Below are positions 6,172 to 12,357 of a stretch of 14,782 nt of DNA, one piece after another. Position numbers and translations under genes: made by a program. A model generated the notes under the pieces. It did not search any database, was not told where the DNA came from, and was given only the letters and a program-made list of their open reading frames with translations. Each line of letters opens with the position of its first letter. Positions within the stretch are counted from its first letter, which is position 1. Location of the stretch: contig CALEXZ010000041.1 of the NCBI GenBank assembly GCA_937926195.1, forward strand, positions 1 to 14,782, read 5' to 3'. The DNA is from an uncultured Actinomyces sp. (GTDB taxonomy: Bacteria; Actinomycetota; Actinomycetes; Actinomycetales; Actinomycetaceae).

Positions 6172-8456
6172 TGGGCGGCCCGACCAGCGCCGGCCTGCCC
6201 GCGAGCGCCGGGACCACCACCGGTGCCCCCGCCTCCGGGGGGCGCCGCCCCGAGCGGCTGCCCGTGAGCGAGCGCCTCATCGTCTCCGGCACCGTCCTGG
6301 ACTCCATCGTCGAGGCGCGCCGCGCCCGGCTGCCCGAGCTGCGCGAGCGCTTCGGGCACCTGCGCGCCCAGGACCTGGAGCGCAGCGAGCGCTCCTTCAG
6401 CGCGGCCCTGCGCCGTCGCTCGGGACCGCTGGCCTCGGCGCAGCCTGCTCTCGTGCTGGAGTGCAAGTCCGCCTCGCCCTCGCTGGGCACGATCCGCGGC
6501 GAGTACGACCCGGCCGAGCTGGCCCGCATGTACCGGCCCTACGCGGCGGCCGTGTCCGTGCTCACCGAGCCGGACCGCTTCAACGGCTCCTTCGACGACC
6601 TGGCGGCCGTGCGCGCCGTCGTCGACTGCCCGGTGCTGTGCAAGGACTTCATCGTCGACGAGGTGCAGGTGCTGGCGGCCCGATCGCTGGGGGCCGACGC
6701 GATCCTGCTCATGCTCTCCGTCGTGCCCGACGACGTCTACCGCGAGCTGGCGGCCCTGGCGTCCTCGCTGGGCATGGAGGTGCTCACGGAGGTCTCCACC
6801 GCCGAGGAGATGCACCGCGCGGCCACCCTGGGCGCCGCCGTCGTCGGTATCAACAACCGGGACCTGCGCACCCTGGCCACGGACGTGGCCCGCACCGAGC
6901 AGATGGCACCCCTGGCGCCCGCCGGGGTCGTCCTCGTGGGCGAGTCCGGGGTCACCAGCGCCGACGACGTGCGTCGCCTGGCGCCCTGGGTCGACGCCCT
7001 GCTCATCGGCTCGTCGCTGTCAGCTGCCCAGGACCCCGCGGCCGTGGCCGCCTCCTTCGCCCACGCCGTCCCCGTCCCCACCACCCGGGAGAAGACCATG
7101 AACGACCCCACCGGCACCGCAGGCACCCGCGAGCACGACGGGCACCGCCACCCCCGGCTCAGCGCCTACTTCGGCCCCTACGGCGGCCAGTACGTGCCTG
7201 AGCTGCTCGTCCCCGCCCTGGACGAGCTCGAGGACGCCTTCATCGAGGCGCGTGCGGACCCCTCCTTCCAGGCCGAGCTCGACAGGCTGCTGCGCCGCTT
7301 CCTCGGGCGCCCCACCCCGGTCACCGAGCTGCACAACCTGCCGCGACAGGGCAACGCGCGCATCTTCCTCAAGCGTGAGGATCTCGTCCACGGCGGCGCC
7401 CACAAGGGCAACCAGGTGCTCGGCCAGGCCCTGCTGGCCAAGCGCATGGGCAAGACCCGCATCATCGCCGAGACCGGCGCAGGCCAGCACGGCACGGCCA
7501 CGGCGATGGTCTGCGCCCTGCTGGGCTTGGAGTGCACCGTGTACATGGGGGCCACTGACGTCGTGCGCCAGGCCGCCAACGTCGAGCGCATGGAGCTCAT
7601 GGGGGCGCGGGTCGTGCCCGTGGCCAGCGGCGCGGGCACCCTCAAGGACGCCGTCAACGAGGCTCTGCGCGACTGGACCGCCTCCTTCGCCACCACCCAC
7701 TACCTGCTGGGCACGGCGGCGGGCGCCCACCCCTTCCCGACGATCGTGCACGAGTACCACCGGTGCATCTCCGTCGAGGCGCGCGCCCAGGTGCTCGCCC
7801 TCACCGGGCGCCTGCCCGACCAGGTCATCGCCTGCGTGGGGGGCGGCTCGAACGCCATCGGCATGTTCAGCGAGTTCATCGCCGACAAGGGCGTGGGGCT
7901 CATCGGTGTCGAGCCGGCCGGGGAGGGCCTGAACTCGGGCCGTCACGGCGCCCCCATCAACGCGGGACGCCTGGGGATCCTCCACGGCGCGCACTCCTAC
8001 CTCATGCGCACCGACGAGGGGCAGGTGGAGGAGTCCTTCAGCGTCTCCGCCGGCCTGGACTACCCGGGGGTGGGTCCCGAGCACGCCTGGCTGGCGGACA
8101 CCGGGCGCGCCACCTACGTCGGTGTCACCGACGACGAGGCCGTCGAGGCCTTCGTCGAGCTCTCCCGCTGGGAGGGCATCATCCCCGCCCTGGAGTCGGC
8201 CCACGCCCTGGCGCAGGCCCTGAAGATCGCCCGCCAGACCCCCGCGGACGCGCCCACGCCGCATCTTCTCGTGTGCCTGTCGGGACGCGGCGACAAGGAC
8301 CTCGACCAGGTCCGCATGCGCCTGGGCGGGTCCTTCAGCGAGGACAGCGCCGTCGCCCGCGCCGCCCGCATGCTCGCCCAGATGGGCAAGCGCAACGAGT
8401 ACCTGGGCCTGGCCCAGCACGAGTCCGGTGCCTCCGGCACCGGTGAGGAGGTCTGA
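6171..8456 (+). CDS. trpCB: Fused indole-3-glycerol phosphate synthase and tryptophan synthase beta chain (TrpC-TrpB), no TrpF domain
   Basis: One uninterrupted frame of 761 residues carries two enzymes. Residues about 40-300 are IGPS: ECKSASPS (97-104) with the catalytic Glu98/Lys100 pair, CKDF (Lys158), LTEV (Glu207), INNRD (227-231), ESG (258-260) and LIGS (278-281). Residues 310-761 are tryptophan synthase beta: PLP lysine in AHKGNQ (Lys412, Lys103 of the TrpB part), ETGAGQHG with Glu434, the phosphate loop GGGSN (557-561) and LSGRGDKD near 704. TrpC makes indole-3-glycerol phosphate; TrpB condenses indole from TrpA with serine. No TrpF barrel lies between the domains; the linker is only 25-30 residues. 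An internal ATG at 7098 could also give free TrpB. The first 35 or so residues are a low-complexity extension, so translation could begin at the GTG at 6264, but the TGATG overlap with trpD favours 6171. About 40 residues extend the usual TrpB end. Confidence 0.93.
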   Translation: MGGPTSAGLPASAGTTTGAPASGGRRPERLPVSERLIVSGTVLDSIVEARRARLPELRERFGHLRAQDLERSERSFSAALRRRSGPLASAQPALVLECKSASPSLGTIRGEYDPAELARMYRPYAAAVSVLTEPDRFNGSFDDLAAVRAVVDCPVLCKDFIVDEVQVLAARSLGADAILLMLSVVPDDVYRELAALASSLGMEVLTEVSTAEEMHRAATLGAAVVGINNRDLRTLATDVARTEQMAPLAPAGVVLVGESGVTSADDVRRLAPWVDALLIGSSLSAAQDPAAVAASFAHAVPVPTTREKTMNDPTGTAGTREHDGHRHPRLSAYFGPYGGQYVPELLVPALDELEDAFIEARADPSFQAELDRLLRRFLGRPTPVTELHNLPRQGNARIFLKREDLVHGGAHKGNQVLGQALLAKRMGKTRIIAETGAGQHGTATAMVCALLGLECTVYMGATDVVRQAANVERMELMGARVVPVASGAGTLKDAVNEALRDWTASFATTHYLLGTAAGAHPFPTIVHEYHRCISVEARAQVLALTGRLPDQVIACVGGGSNAIGMFSEFIADKGVGLIGVEPAGEGLNSGRHGAPINAGRLGILHGAHSYLMRTDEGQVEESFSVSAGLDYPGVGPEHAWLADTGRATYVGVTDDEAVEAFVELSRWEGIIPALESAHALAQALKIARQTPADAPTPHLLVCLSGRGDKDLDQVRMRLGGSFSEDSAVARAARMLAQMGKRNEYLGLAQHESGASGTGEEV
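7087..7100 (+). other. trpB: Possible internal ribosome binding site and ATG for a separate TrpB
   Basis: GGGAGAAG at 7087-7094 precedes an in-frame ATG at 7098, with GGAG six bases from the start. This is the point where the TrpC part ends and a typical TrpB lead sequence begins. The same frame could therefore yield both the 761-residue fusion and a free 452-residue TrpB. Sequence alone cannot say which is made; some annotations would split the frame here. Confidence 0.5.
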
Positions 8457-8457
8457 G

Positions 8458-9303
8458 ATGTCCCGCTACCCCGAGATGTTCCGTCGTCTGTCCGAGCAGG
8501 ACGAGGGGGCCTTCGTTCCCTTCGTCATGCTCGGCGACCCCACGGCCGAGCTCAGCGAGGCCGTCATCGAGGCGCTCATCGAGGGCGGCGCCGACGCCCT
8601 GGAGCTGGGCGTGCCCTTCTCCGACCCGGTGGCCGACGGCCCGACGATCCAGAGCGCCCACATCCGCGCACTGGAGGCCGGGGTGGGCTTGCGCGAGTCC
8701 TTGCAGGTGGTGCGCCGGGTGCGTGAGCGACACCCGGACCTGCCGATCGGGCTGCTCATCTACGGCAACGTGCCCTTCGCCGTCGGGCTGGAGGAGTTCT
8801 ACCGCCTGTGCGCGGATAGCGGCGTGGACTCGGTGCTGCTGCCGGACGTGCCGGTGCGTGAGGGGGACGCGTTCTCCACCGCGGCTCACGCCGCCGGGGT
8901 CGACCCGGTGTACATCGCCCCGCCGTCGGCCTCCACCAGCACGCTCGACGGGGTGGCCCGCCGCTCGCGCGGCTACGTGTACGCGGTCTCGCGCGTGGGG
9001 GTGACGGGCACGGAGAGGGCCTCCTCCACGGTGGGGCTGGCCGAGTCCGTGGCGCGGCTGCGCGCGGACGCCGCGGCCCCGGTCCTGCTCGGATTCGGCA
9101 TCTCCACGCCCCAGCAGGTGGCCGAGGCGATCGCCGCCGGGGCGGACGGGGCGATCTCCGGCTCGGCGATCGTGCGGATCATTGAGGAGCACGTGCCCGC
9201 GCTGTTGTCAGGTGAGACGGCCGAGAGGCAGGCGGCGCTGGCGTCCCTGCACGACGAGCTCGTCATCTTCATCGCCGCCATGAAGGCCGCGACGCGGCGC
9301 TGA
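8458..9303 (+). CDS. trpA: Tryptophan synthase alpha chain (TrpA)
   Basis: TrpA cleaves indole-3-glycerol phosphate to indole, which passes through a tunnel to TrpB. The 281-residue barrel has the catalytic Glu49 (ALELG) and Asp60 (VADGP) at exactly the positions used for the enteric enzymes. It also carries GVTG in the flexible loop 6 region, GFGIS, and the phosphate-binding GAISGSAIV. The end, MKAATRR, closely resembles the enterobacterial C-terminus, from memory. The ATG at 8458 is one base past the trpB stop, with GAGGAGGT (8445-8452) five bases ahead, so the two chains are coupled. It is the last gene of the operon. A 13-bp hairpin starts six bases after its stop. Confidence 0.97.
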   Translation: MSRYPEMFRRLSEQDEGAFVPFVMLGDPTAELSEAVIEALIEGGADALELGVPFSDPVADGPTIQSAHIRALEAGVGLRESLQVVRRVRERHPDLPIGLLIYGNVPFAVGLEEFYRLCADSGVDSVLLPDVPVREGDAFSTAAHAAGVDPVYIAPPSASTSTLDGVARRSRGYVYAVSRVGVTGTERASSTVGLAESVARLRADAAAPVLLGFGISTPQQVAEAIAAGADGAISGSAIVRIIEEHVPALLSGETAERQAALASLHDELVIFIAAMKAATRR

Positions 9304-9309
9304 GGTCGT

Positions 9310-9348
9310 GGCCCGCGCCCGCTGCTGCTCGTCGTGCGGGCGCGGGCC
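9310..9348 (+). terminator. Terminator hairpin of the trp operon
   Basis: GGCCCGCGCCCGC (9310-9322) and GCGGGCGCGGGCC (9336-9348) form a perfect 13-bp stem with a 13-base loop, starting six bases past the trpA stop. No T-run follows, a common state in GC-rich actinobacteria. The right arm reaches to 16 bases before the next gene's -10, so hairpin and promoter are tightly packed. Confidence 0.7.
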
Positions 9349-9363
9349 GTCGCCCCGCCCCGG

Positions 9364-9369
9364 TAGCCT
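9364..9369 (+). promoter_or_regulatory. Candidate -10 (TAGCCT) for a leaderless PemK-like gene
   Basis: TAGCCT ends six bases before the ATG at 9376, and there is no Shine-Dalgarno sequence, so the message probably starts at or beside the start codon. This arrangement matches trpL and the DedA-like gene in the same window. No -35 is recognisable. Confidence 0.45.
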
Positions 9370-9375
9370 CGGCCC

Positions 9376-10014
9376 ATGGCCTCACTGCTTGACCGGATCC
9401 TGCGCGTCCTGGGACGCACCGCCCGGAACGCTGTCACCGACGTCGTCAAGGACGAGCTGCGCGCACGCTCCGGCTCCAGAGCCTCAACCGGTTCGACCGG
9501 CTCCGGCACCTCCACGGCCTCGTCCGGCCCCGCCTCCCGCCGTCCGGAGCCCACCGCCCCCAGCGGCCCCGCCGCCTCCACCTCCTCGGAAGCGCACCGC
9601 GGCGTGAGCGTGTACGACGTCGGCTCGCGGGGCCTGCCGTCCTTCTCCTACTCCCCCAGCCCCGACGGCGACGCCGACCCCGGAGAGGTCGTGTGGACGT
9701 GGGTGCCCTACGAGGAGGACGCCAGCCAGGGCAAGGACCGTCCGGTCCTCGTCCTGGCGCGTGCGGACGGGCGTCTCGTCGTCTCCCAGCTCACCAGCAA
9801 GGACCACGACCGTGACCGCAGCCGTCAGGCGCAGTACGGCCGGTACTGGTTCGACATCGGCACCGGGGCCTGGGACCCCAAGGGGCGGCCCAGCGAGATG
9901 CGCCTGGACCGTCTGCTGCTCGTGGATCCCGCCGTCGTGCGCCGCGAGGGAGCGACGCTCAGCCGCGCCGTCTTCGAACGCGCCGTCGAGGCCCTGCGCC
10001 GGCACTGGGCCTGA
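9376..10014 (+). CDS. PemK/MazF-fold protein without a partner antitoxin
   Basis: In this 212-residue protein, residues 1-30 are a basic amphipathic segment and 31-75 a Ser/Thr/Pro/Ala low-complexity linker. From about 102 onward comes a PemK/MazF-like core, starting GEVVWTWVPYEED and continuing KDRPVLVLAR and VVSQLTSKD. The GEVVW...RPVLV arrangement is typical of this fold, whose toxin members cut RNA. The tail, with DIGTGAWDPKGRPSEMR (160-176), is longer than in short toxins. No antitoxin-sized frame lies on either side, and the gene has its own start and flanking hairpins. A housekeeping or nucleic-acid-related role is as likely as toxicity. The family call is fairly sure; the function is unknown. 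Confidence 0.7.
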   Translation: MASLLDRILRVLGRTARNAVTDVVKDELRARSGSRASTGSTGSGTSTASSGPASRRPEPTAPSGPAASTSSEAHRGVSVYDVGSRGLPSFSYSPSPDGDADPGEVVWTWVPYEEDASQGKDRPVLVLARADGRLVVSQLTSKDHDRDRSRQAQYGRYWFDIGTGAWDPKGRPSEMRLDRLLLVDPAVVRREGATLSRAVFERAVEALRRHWA

Positions 10015-10037
10015 GCGCGGCGGACACGGTCGCCGTC

Positions 10038-10066
10038 CCCGGGTCGGCACCCGCACCGAGCCCGGG
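10038..10066 (+). terminator. Hairpin after the PemK-like gene
   Basis: CCCGGG (10038-10043) pairs with CCCGGG (10061-10066), and CGG (10045-10047) pairs with CCG (10056-10058). A T-A pair and a one-base bulge lie between, giving about ten pairs and an eight-base loop. It begins 24 bases after the stop and is followed by TGTT, so it is a plausible but modest terminator. Confidence 0.45.
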
Positions 10067-10099
10067 TGTTGACGTACCTCACGTCCTGCCCGGGCACCC

Positions 10100-10133
10100 T
10101 TGACCTCGCCCGCACCAGCCCTGCTGGTAAGGT
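10100..10133 (+). promoter_or_regulatory. Candidate rpsT promoter
   Basis: TAAGGT at 10128-10133 fits the -10 pattern. TTGACC at 10100-10105 looks like a -35, but the 22-base spacer is longer than the usual 16-19, so the true -35 may be another, weaker sequence. A start near 10140 would give a leader of about 135 bases before the rpsT GTG. Confidence 0.4.
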
Positions 10134-10151
10134 CTTCGTTCGGACCTCTGG

Positions 10152-10190
10152 CCTGGCCGGCCGGTGGGTCCAGCGACCGGGCTCGCCAGG
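10152..10190 (+). promoter_or_regulatory. Structured 5' leader of rpsT
   Basis: CCTGGC (10152-10157) pairs with GCCAGG (10185-10190), and CCGGT (10161-10165) pairs with ACCGG (10176-10180). A small internal loop separates the stems and a ten-base loop closes the structure. S20 is known to repress its own translation in E. coli, so this could be an autoregulatory site. That role is inference. Confidence 0.35.
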
Positions 10191-10274
10191 TGCTTCCACC
10201 ACCTCTTGGCCTGTGTGCGCGAACCCTCTCTCCGGCCATCGACCGAATCCAACGTCAAGAAAGCGTCTCCCACA

Positions 10275-10535
10275 GTGGCGAACATCAAGTCCCAGATCAA
10301 GCGCATCAAGACCAACGAGAAGGCCCGCCTGCGCAACCAGTCCGTCAAGTCCGAGCTCAAGACCTACGTGCGTCGCGTGCGTGAGGCCGTCGAGGCCGGC
10401 GACAAGGCCGCCGCGGAGGAGGGCCTGCGCAAGGCCTCCCGCAAGCTCGACAAGGCCGTCTCCCGGGGTGTCATCCACAAGAACCAGGCCGCGAACCGCA
10501 AGTCCAAGCTGGCCAAGCGCGTCGCCTCCATCTGA
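10275..10535 (+). CDS. rpsT: 30S ribosomal protein S20
   Basis: S20 binds 16S rRNA in the body of the small subunit and helps early assembly. The 86-residue product starts at a GTG with ANIKSQIKRI and has the Lys/Arg/Ala-rich helical make-up and closing segment (HKNQAANRKSKLAKRV) of S20, at the family's normal length. The upstream Shine-Dalgarno is poor (AAGAAAG about ten bases away). Longer frames from upstream starts would only add non-conserved sequence from the leader. In many actinobacteria rpsT lies between lepA and holA, as it does here with insertions on both sides. It is a single-gene unit ended by a strong hairpin. Confidence 0.97.
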   Translation: MANIKSQIKRIKTNEKARLRNQSVKSELKTYVRRVREAVEAGDKAAAEEGLRKASRKLDKAVSRGVIHKNQAANRKSKLAKRVASI

Positions 10536-10596
10536 GCCGACTCTCCGGACCGACCGCGGCCCGGACCACCGGCGCGGCATCCGCGACATCGCAGCC

Positions 10597-10628
10597 AAGG
10601 GGCGCCTTCCGCACGGGAGGCGCCCCTT
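10597..10628 (+). terminator. rpsT terminator
   Basis: AAGGGGCGCCT (10597-10607) and AGGCGCCCCTT (10618-10628) form a perfect 11-bp stem. Three further inner pairs (one a T-G wobble) leave a GCAC tetraloop. It starts 61 bases past the rpsT stop. The remaining 190 or so bases before the next gene contain only a possible promoter. Confidence 0.8.
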
Positions 10629-10738
10629 CGCCGTCGGCCCACAGGATGGTCACCGGGCGGTGAGCACGCGGCCTCGCTGTGACGATAAGAGCAGGGCGGG
10701 GCACCGCCGTGGCTCGGGGCTCGGGCACCCGCCGGCGT

Positions 10739-10744
10739 TAGGCT
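10739..10744 (+). promoter_or_regulatory. Candidate -10 for the DUF1846 gene
   Basis: TAGGCT, identical to the hexamer before the DedA-like gene, lies 78 bases before the ATG at 10823. Transcription would start near 10752 and give a leader of about 70 bases with a normal ribosome binding site. No convincing -35 was found. Confidence 0.35.
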
Positions 10745-10822
10745 TCGTCGGGCCGGCACGCCGCGCCGCGCCCGGGCAGCGGTCCCTGGGGCCGCTGCGA
10801 GAGCCAGGGACGAGGAGAGCGC

Positions 10823-12310
10823 ATGCGCACAGGTTTTGACCGCGACAAGTACATCCGGACCCAGTCCGAGCGCATCGCTGCCCGTCGGGCCCAGTTCGGC
10901 GGCAAGCTCTACCTCGAGTTCGGCGGCAAGCTCGTGGACGACATGCACGCCTCGCGCGTGCTGCCCGGCTTCAGCCCGGACAACAAGATCGTCATGCTCA
11001 AGGAGCTGGCCGACGAGGTCGAGATCATCGTGGCCGTCAACGCCCGCGACTTCCAGCGCCGCAAGGTCCGCGCGGACCTGGGCACCTCCTACGAGGACGA
11101 GATCCTGCGTCACATCGACGCCTTCCGCGACTACGGCCTGTACGTCGGCAGTGTTGTCATCACCCAGTGGACGGAGGACAACCGGGAGGCCAAGGCCGTG
11201 CGCCGCAAGCTGGAGAAGCTCGGCCTCAAGGTCTACCGCCACTTCGTCATCCCCGGCTACCCCAATGACGTCGCCCGGATCGTCTCCGAGCACGGGCTGG
11301 GCCGCAACGAGTACATCGTCACCGAGCGCGACCTCGTCGTCGTCACCGCCCCCGGTCCCGGCTCCGGCAAGATGGCCACCTGCCTGTCGCAGATGTACCA
11401 CGACCATCTGCACGGCCTGACCTCGGGCTACGCCAAGTGGGAGACCTTCCCGATCTGGAACCTGCCGCTGGACCACCCGGTCAACATCGCCTACGAGGCG
11501 GCCACCGCCGACCTTGACGACGTCAACGTCATAGACCCCTTCCACCTGGCCGCCTACGGGGTGCAGACCGTCAACTACAACCGTGACGTCGAGATCTTCC
11601 CCGTCCTCAACCGTCTCTTCGAGCAGATCCTGGGCTCCTCCCCCTACCGCTCCCCCACGGACATGGGCGTCAACATGGCCGGGCACTGCATCAGCGACGA
11701 CGAGGCCTGCCGACGTGCCAGCGAGCAGGAGGTCATCCGCCGCTACTACAAGGCGCTGGTGACCGAGACCCGGGACATGACGGACCCGGTGCAGTCCAAG
11801 CGCATCGCCCTGCTCATGGCCAAGCTCGGCGTCACCCGCCAGGACCGCCCGGTCGTCCCGGCCGCCCTGCGCGTGGCCCGGTCGACCAAGGCCCCGGCGG
11901 CCGCGCTCGAGCTGCCCGACGGCCGGATCGTCGTGGGCAAGACCTCCCCCCTGCTGGGGGCCTGCTCGGCGGTGCTGCTCAACGCCCTCAAGGCCCTGGC
12001 GGGGCTGGACCGCAAGAAGGACCTGCTCGCCAAGACCTCCATCCAGCCCATCCAGACGCTCAAGACGAAGCACCTGGGCTCACGCAACCCGCGCCTGCAC
12101 ACCGACGAGGTGCTCATCGCCCTGGCGGTGTCCGCCTCCACCGACCCCGACGCCAAGGCGGCACTGGACCAGCTGGAGAGCCTGCGCGGCTGCGACGTGC
12201 ACACCTCCACGATCCTGGGCAGCGTCGACGAGGGCATCTTTAGGGCCCTGGGCGTGCAGGTGACCAACGAGCCGGTCTTCGCCACGAAGTCCCTGTACCG
12301 CAAGAAGTAA
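10823..12310 (+). CDS. DUF1846 / UPF0371 family protein
   Basis: This 495-residue cytoplasmic protein closely resembles the DUF1846 (UPF0371) family along its full length. It opens with GFDRDKYIRTQSERI and KLYLEFGGKL, and later has VITQW, HFVIPGYPNDV, the nucleotide-loop-like TAPGPGSGKMATCLSQMYHD (about 178-197) and NMAGHCISDDEACRRAS. The biochemical role is not established; the glycine-rich loop hints at nucleotide or phosphate binding. The start at 10823 has GAGGAGA four bases ahead. It is the only gene in the window ending in TAA. It sits between rpsT and holA, which are commonly adjacent in other actinobacteria, so it looks inserted. It has no operon partner. Confidence 0.93.
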   Translation: MRTGFDRDKYIRTQSERIAARRAQFGGKLYLEFGGKLVDDMHASRVLPGFSPDNKIVMLKELADEVEIIVAVNARDFQRRKVRADLGTSYEDEILRHIDAFRDYGLYVGSVVITQWTEDNREAKAVRRKLEKLGLKVYRHFVIPGYPNDVARIVSEHGLGRNEYIVTERDLVVVTAPGPGSGKMATCLSQMYHDHLHGLTSGYAKWETFPIWNLPLDHPVNIAYEAATADLDDVNVIDPFHLAAYGVQTVNYNRDVEIFPVLNRLFEQILGSSPYRSPTDMGVNMAGHCISDDEACRRASEQEVIRRYYKALVTETRDMTDPVQSKRIALLMAKLGVTRQDRPVVPAALRVARSTKAPAAALELPDGRIVVGKTSPLLGACSAVLLNALKALAGLDRKKDLLAKTSIQPIQTLKTKHLGSRNPRLHTDEVLIALAVSASTDPDAKAALDQLESLRGCDVHTSTILGSVDEGIFRALGVQVTNEPVFATKSLYRKK

Positions 12311-12319
12311 GGGCGGGTG

Positions 12320-12357
12320 CCCGGCCGACGGCGCTGGGCGCGGCCGGGTCAGCGCCG
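12320..12357. terminator. Overlapping hairpins between the convergent DUF1846 and holA genes
   Basis: Stem A pairs CCCGGCCG (12320-12327) with CGGCCGGG (12341-12348). Stem B pairs CGGCGCTG (12329-12336) with CAGCGCCG (12350-12357). Each has eight perfect pairs and a 13-base loop, and they cannot form together because they interlock. Stem A ends one base before the holA stop codon, so the site probably ends transcription from both directions. Confidence 0.55.

Noticed and set aside
7050..7110. Sequencing frameshift or lost stop at the TrpC/TrpB border
   Set aside because: Both sides stay in one frame with sensible sequence and normal codon use, and no near-stop is visible. An error cannot be excluded without reads, but nothing in the sequence suggests one.
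9304..10020. Toxin-antitoxin pair around the PemK-like gene
   Set aside because: No credible antitoxin frame was found on either side; the flanking gaps are filled by hairpins and promoters.
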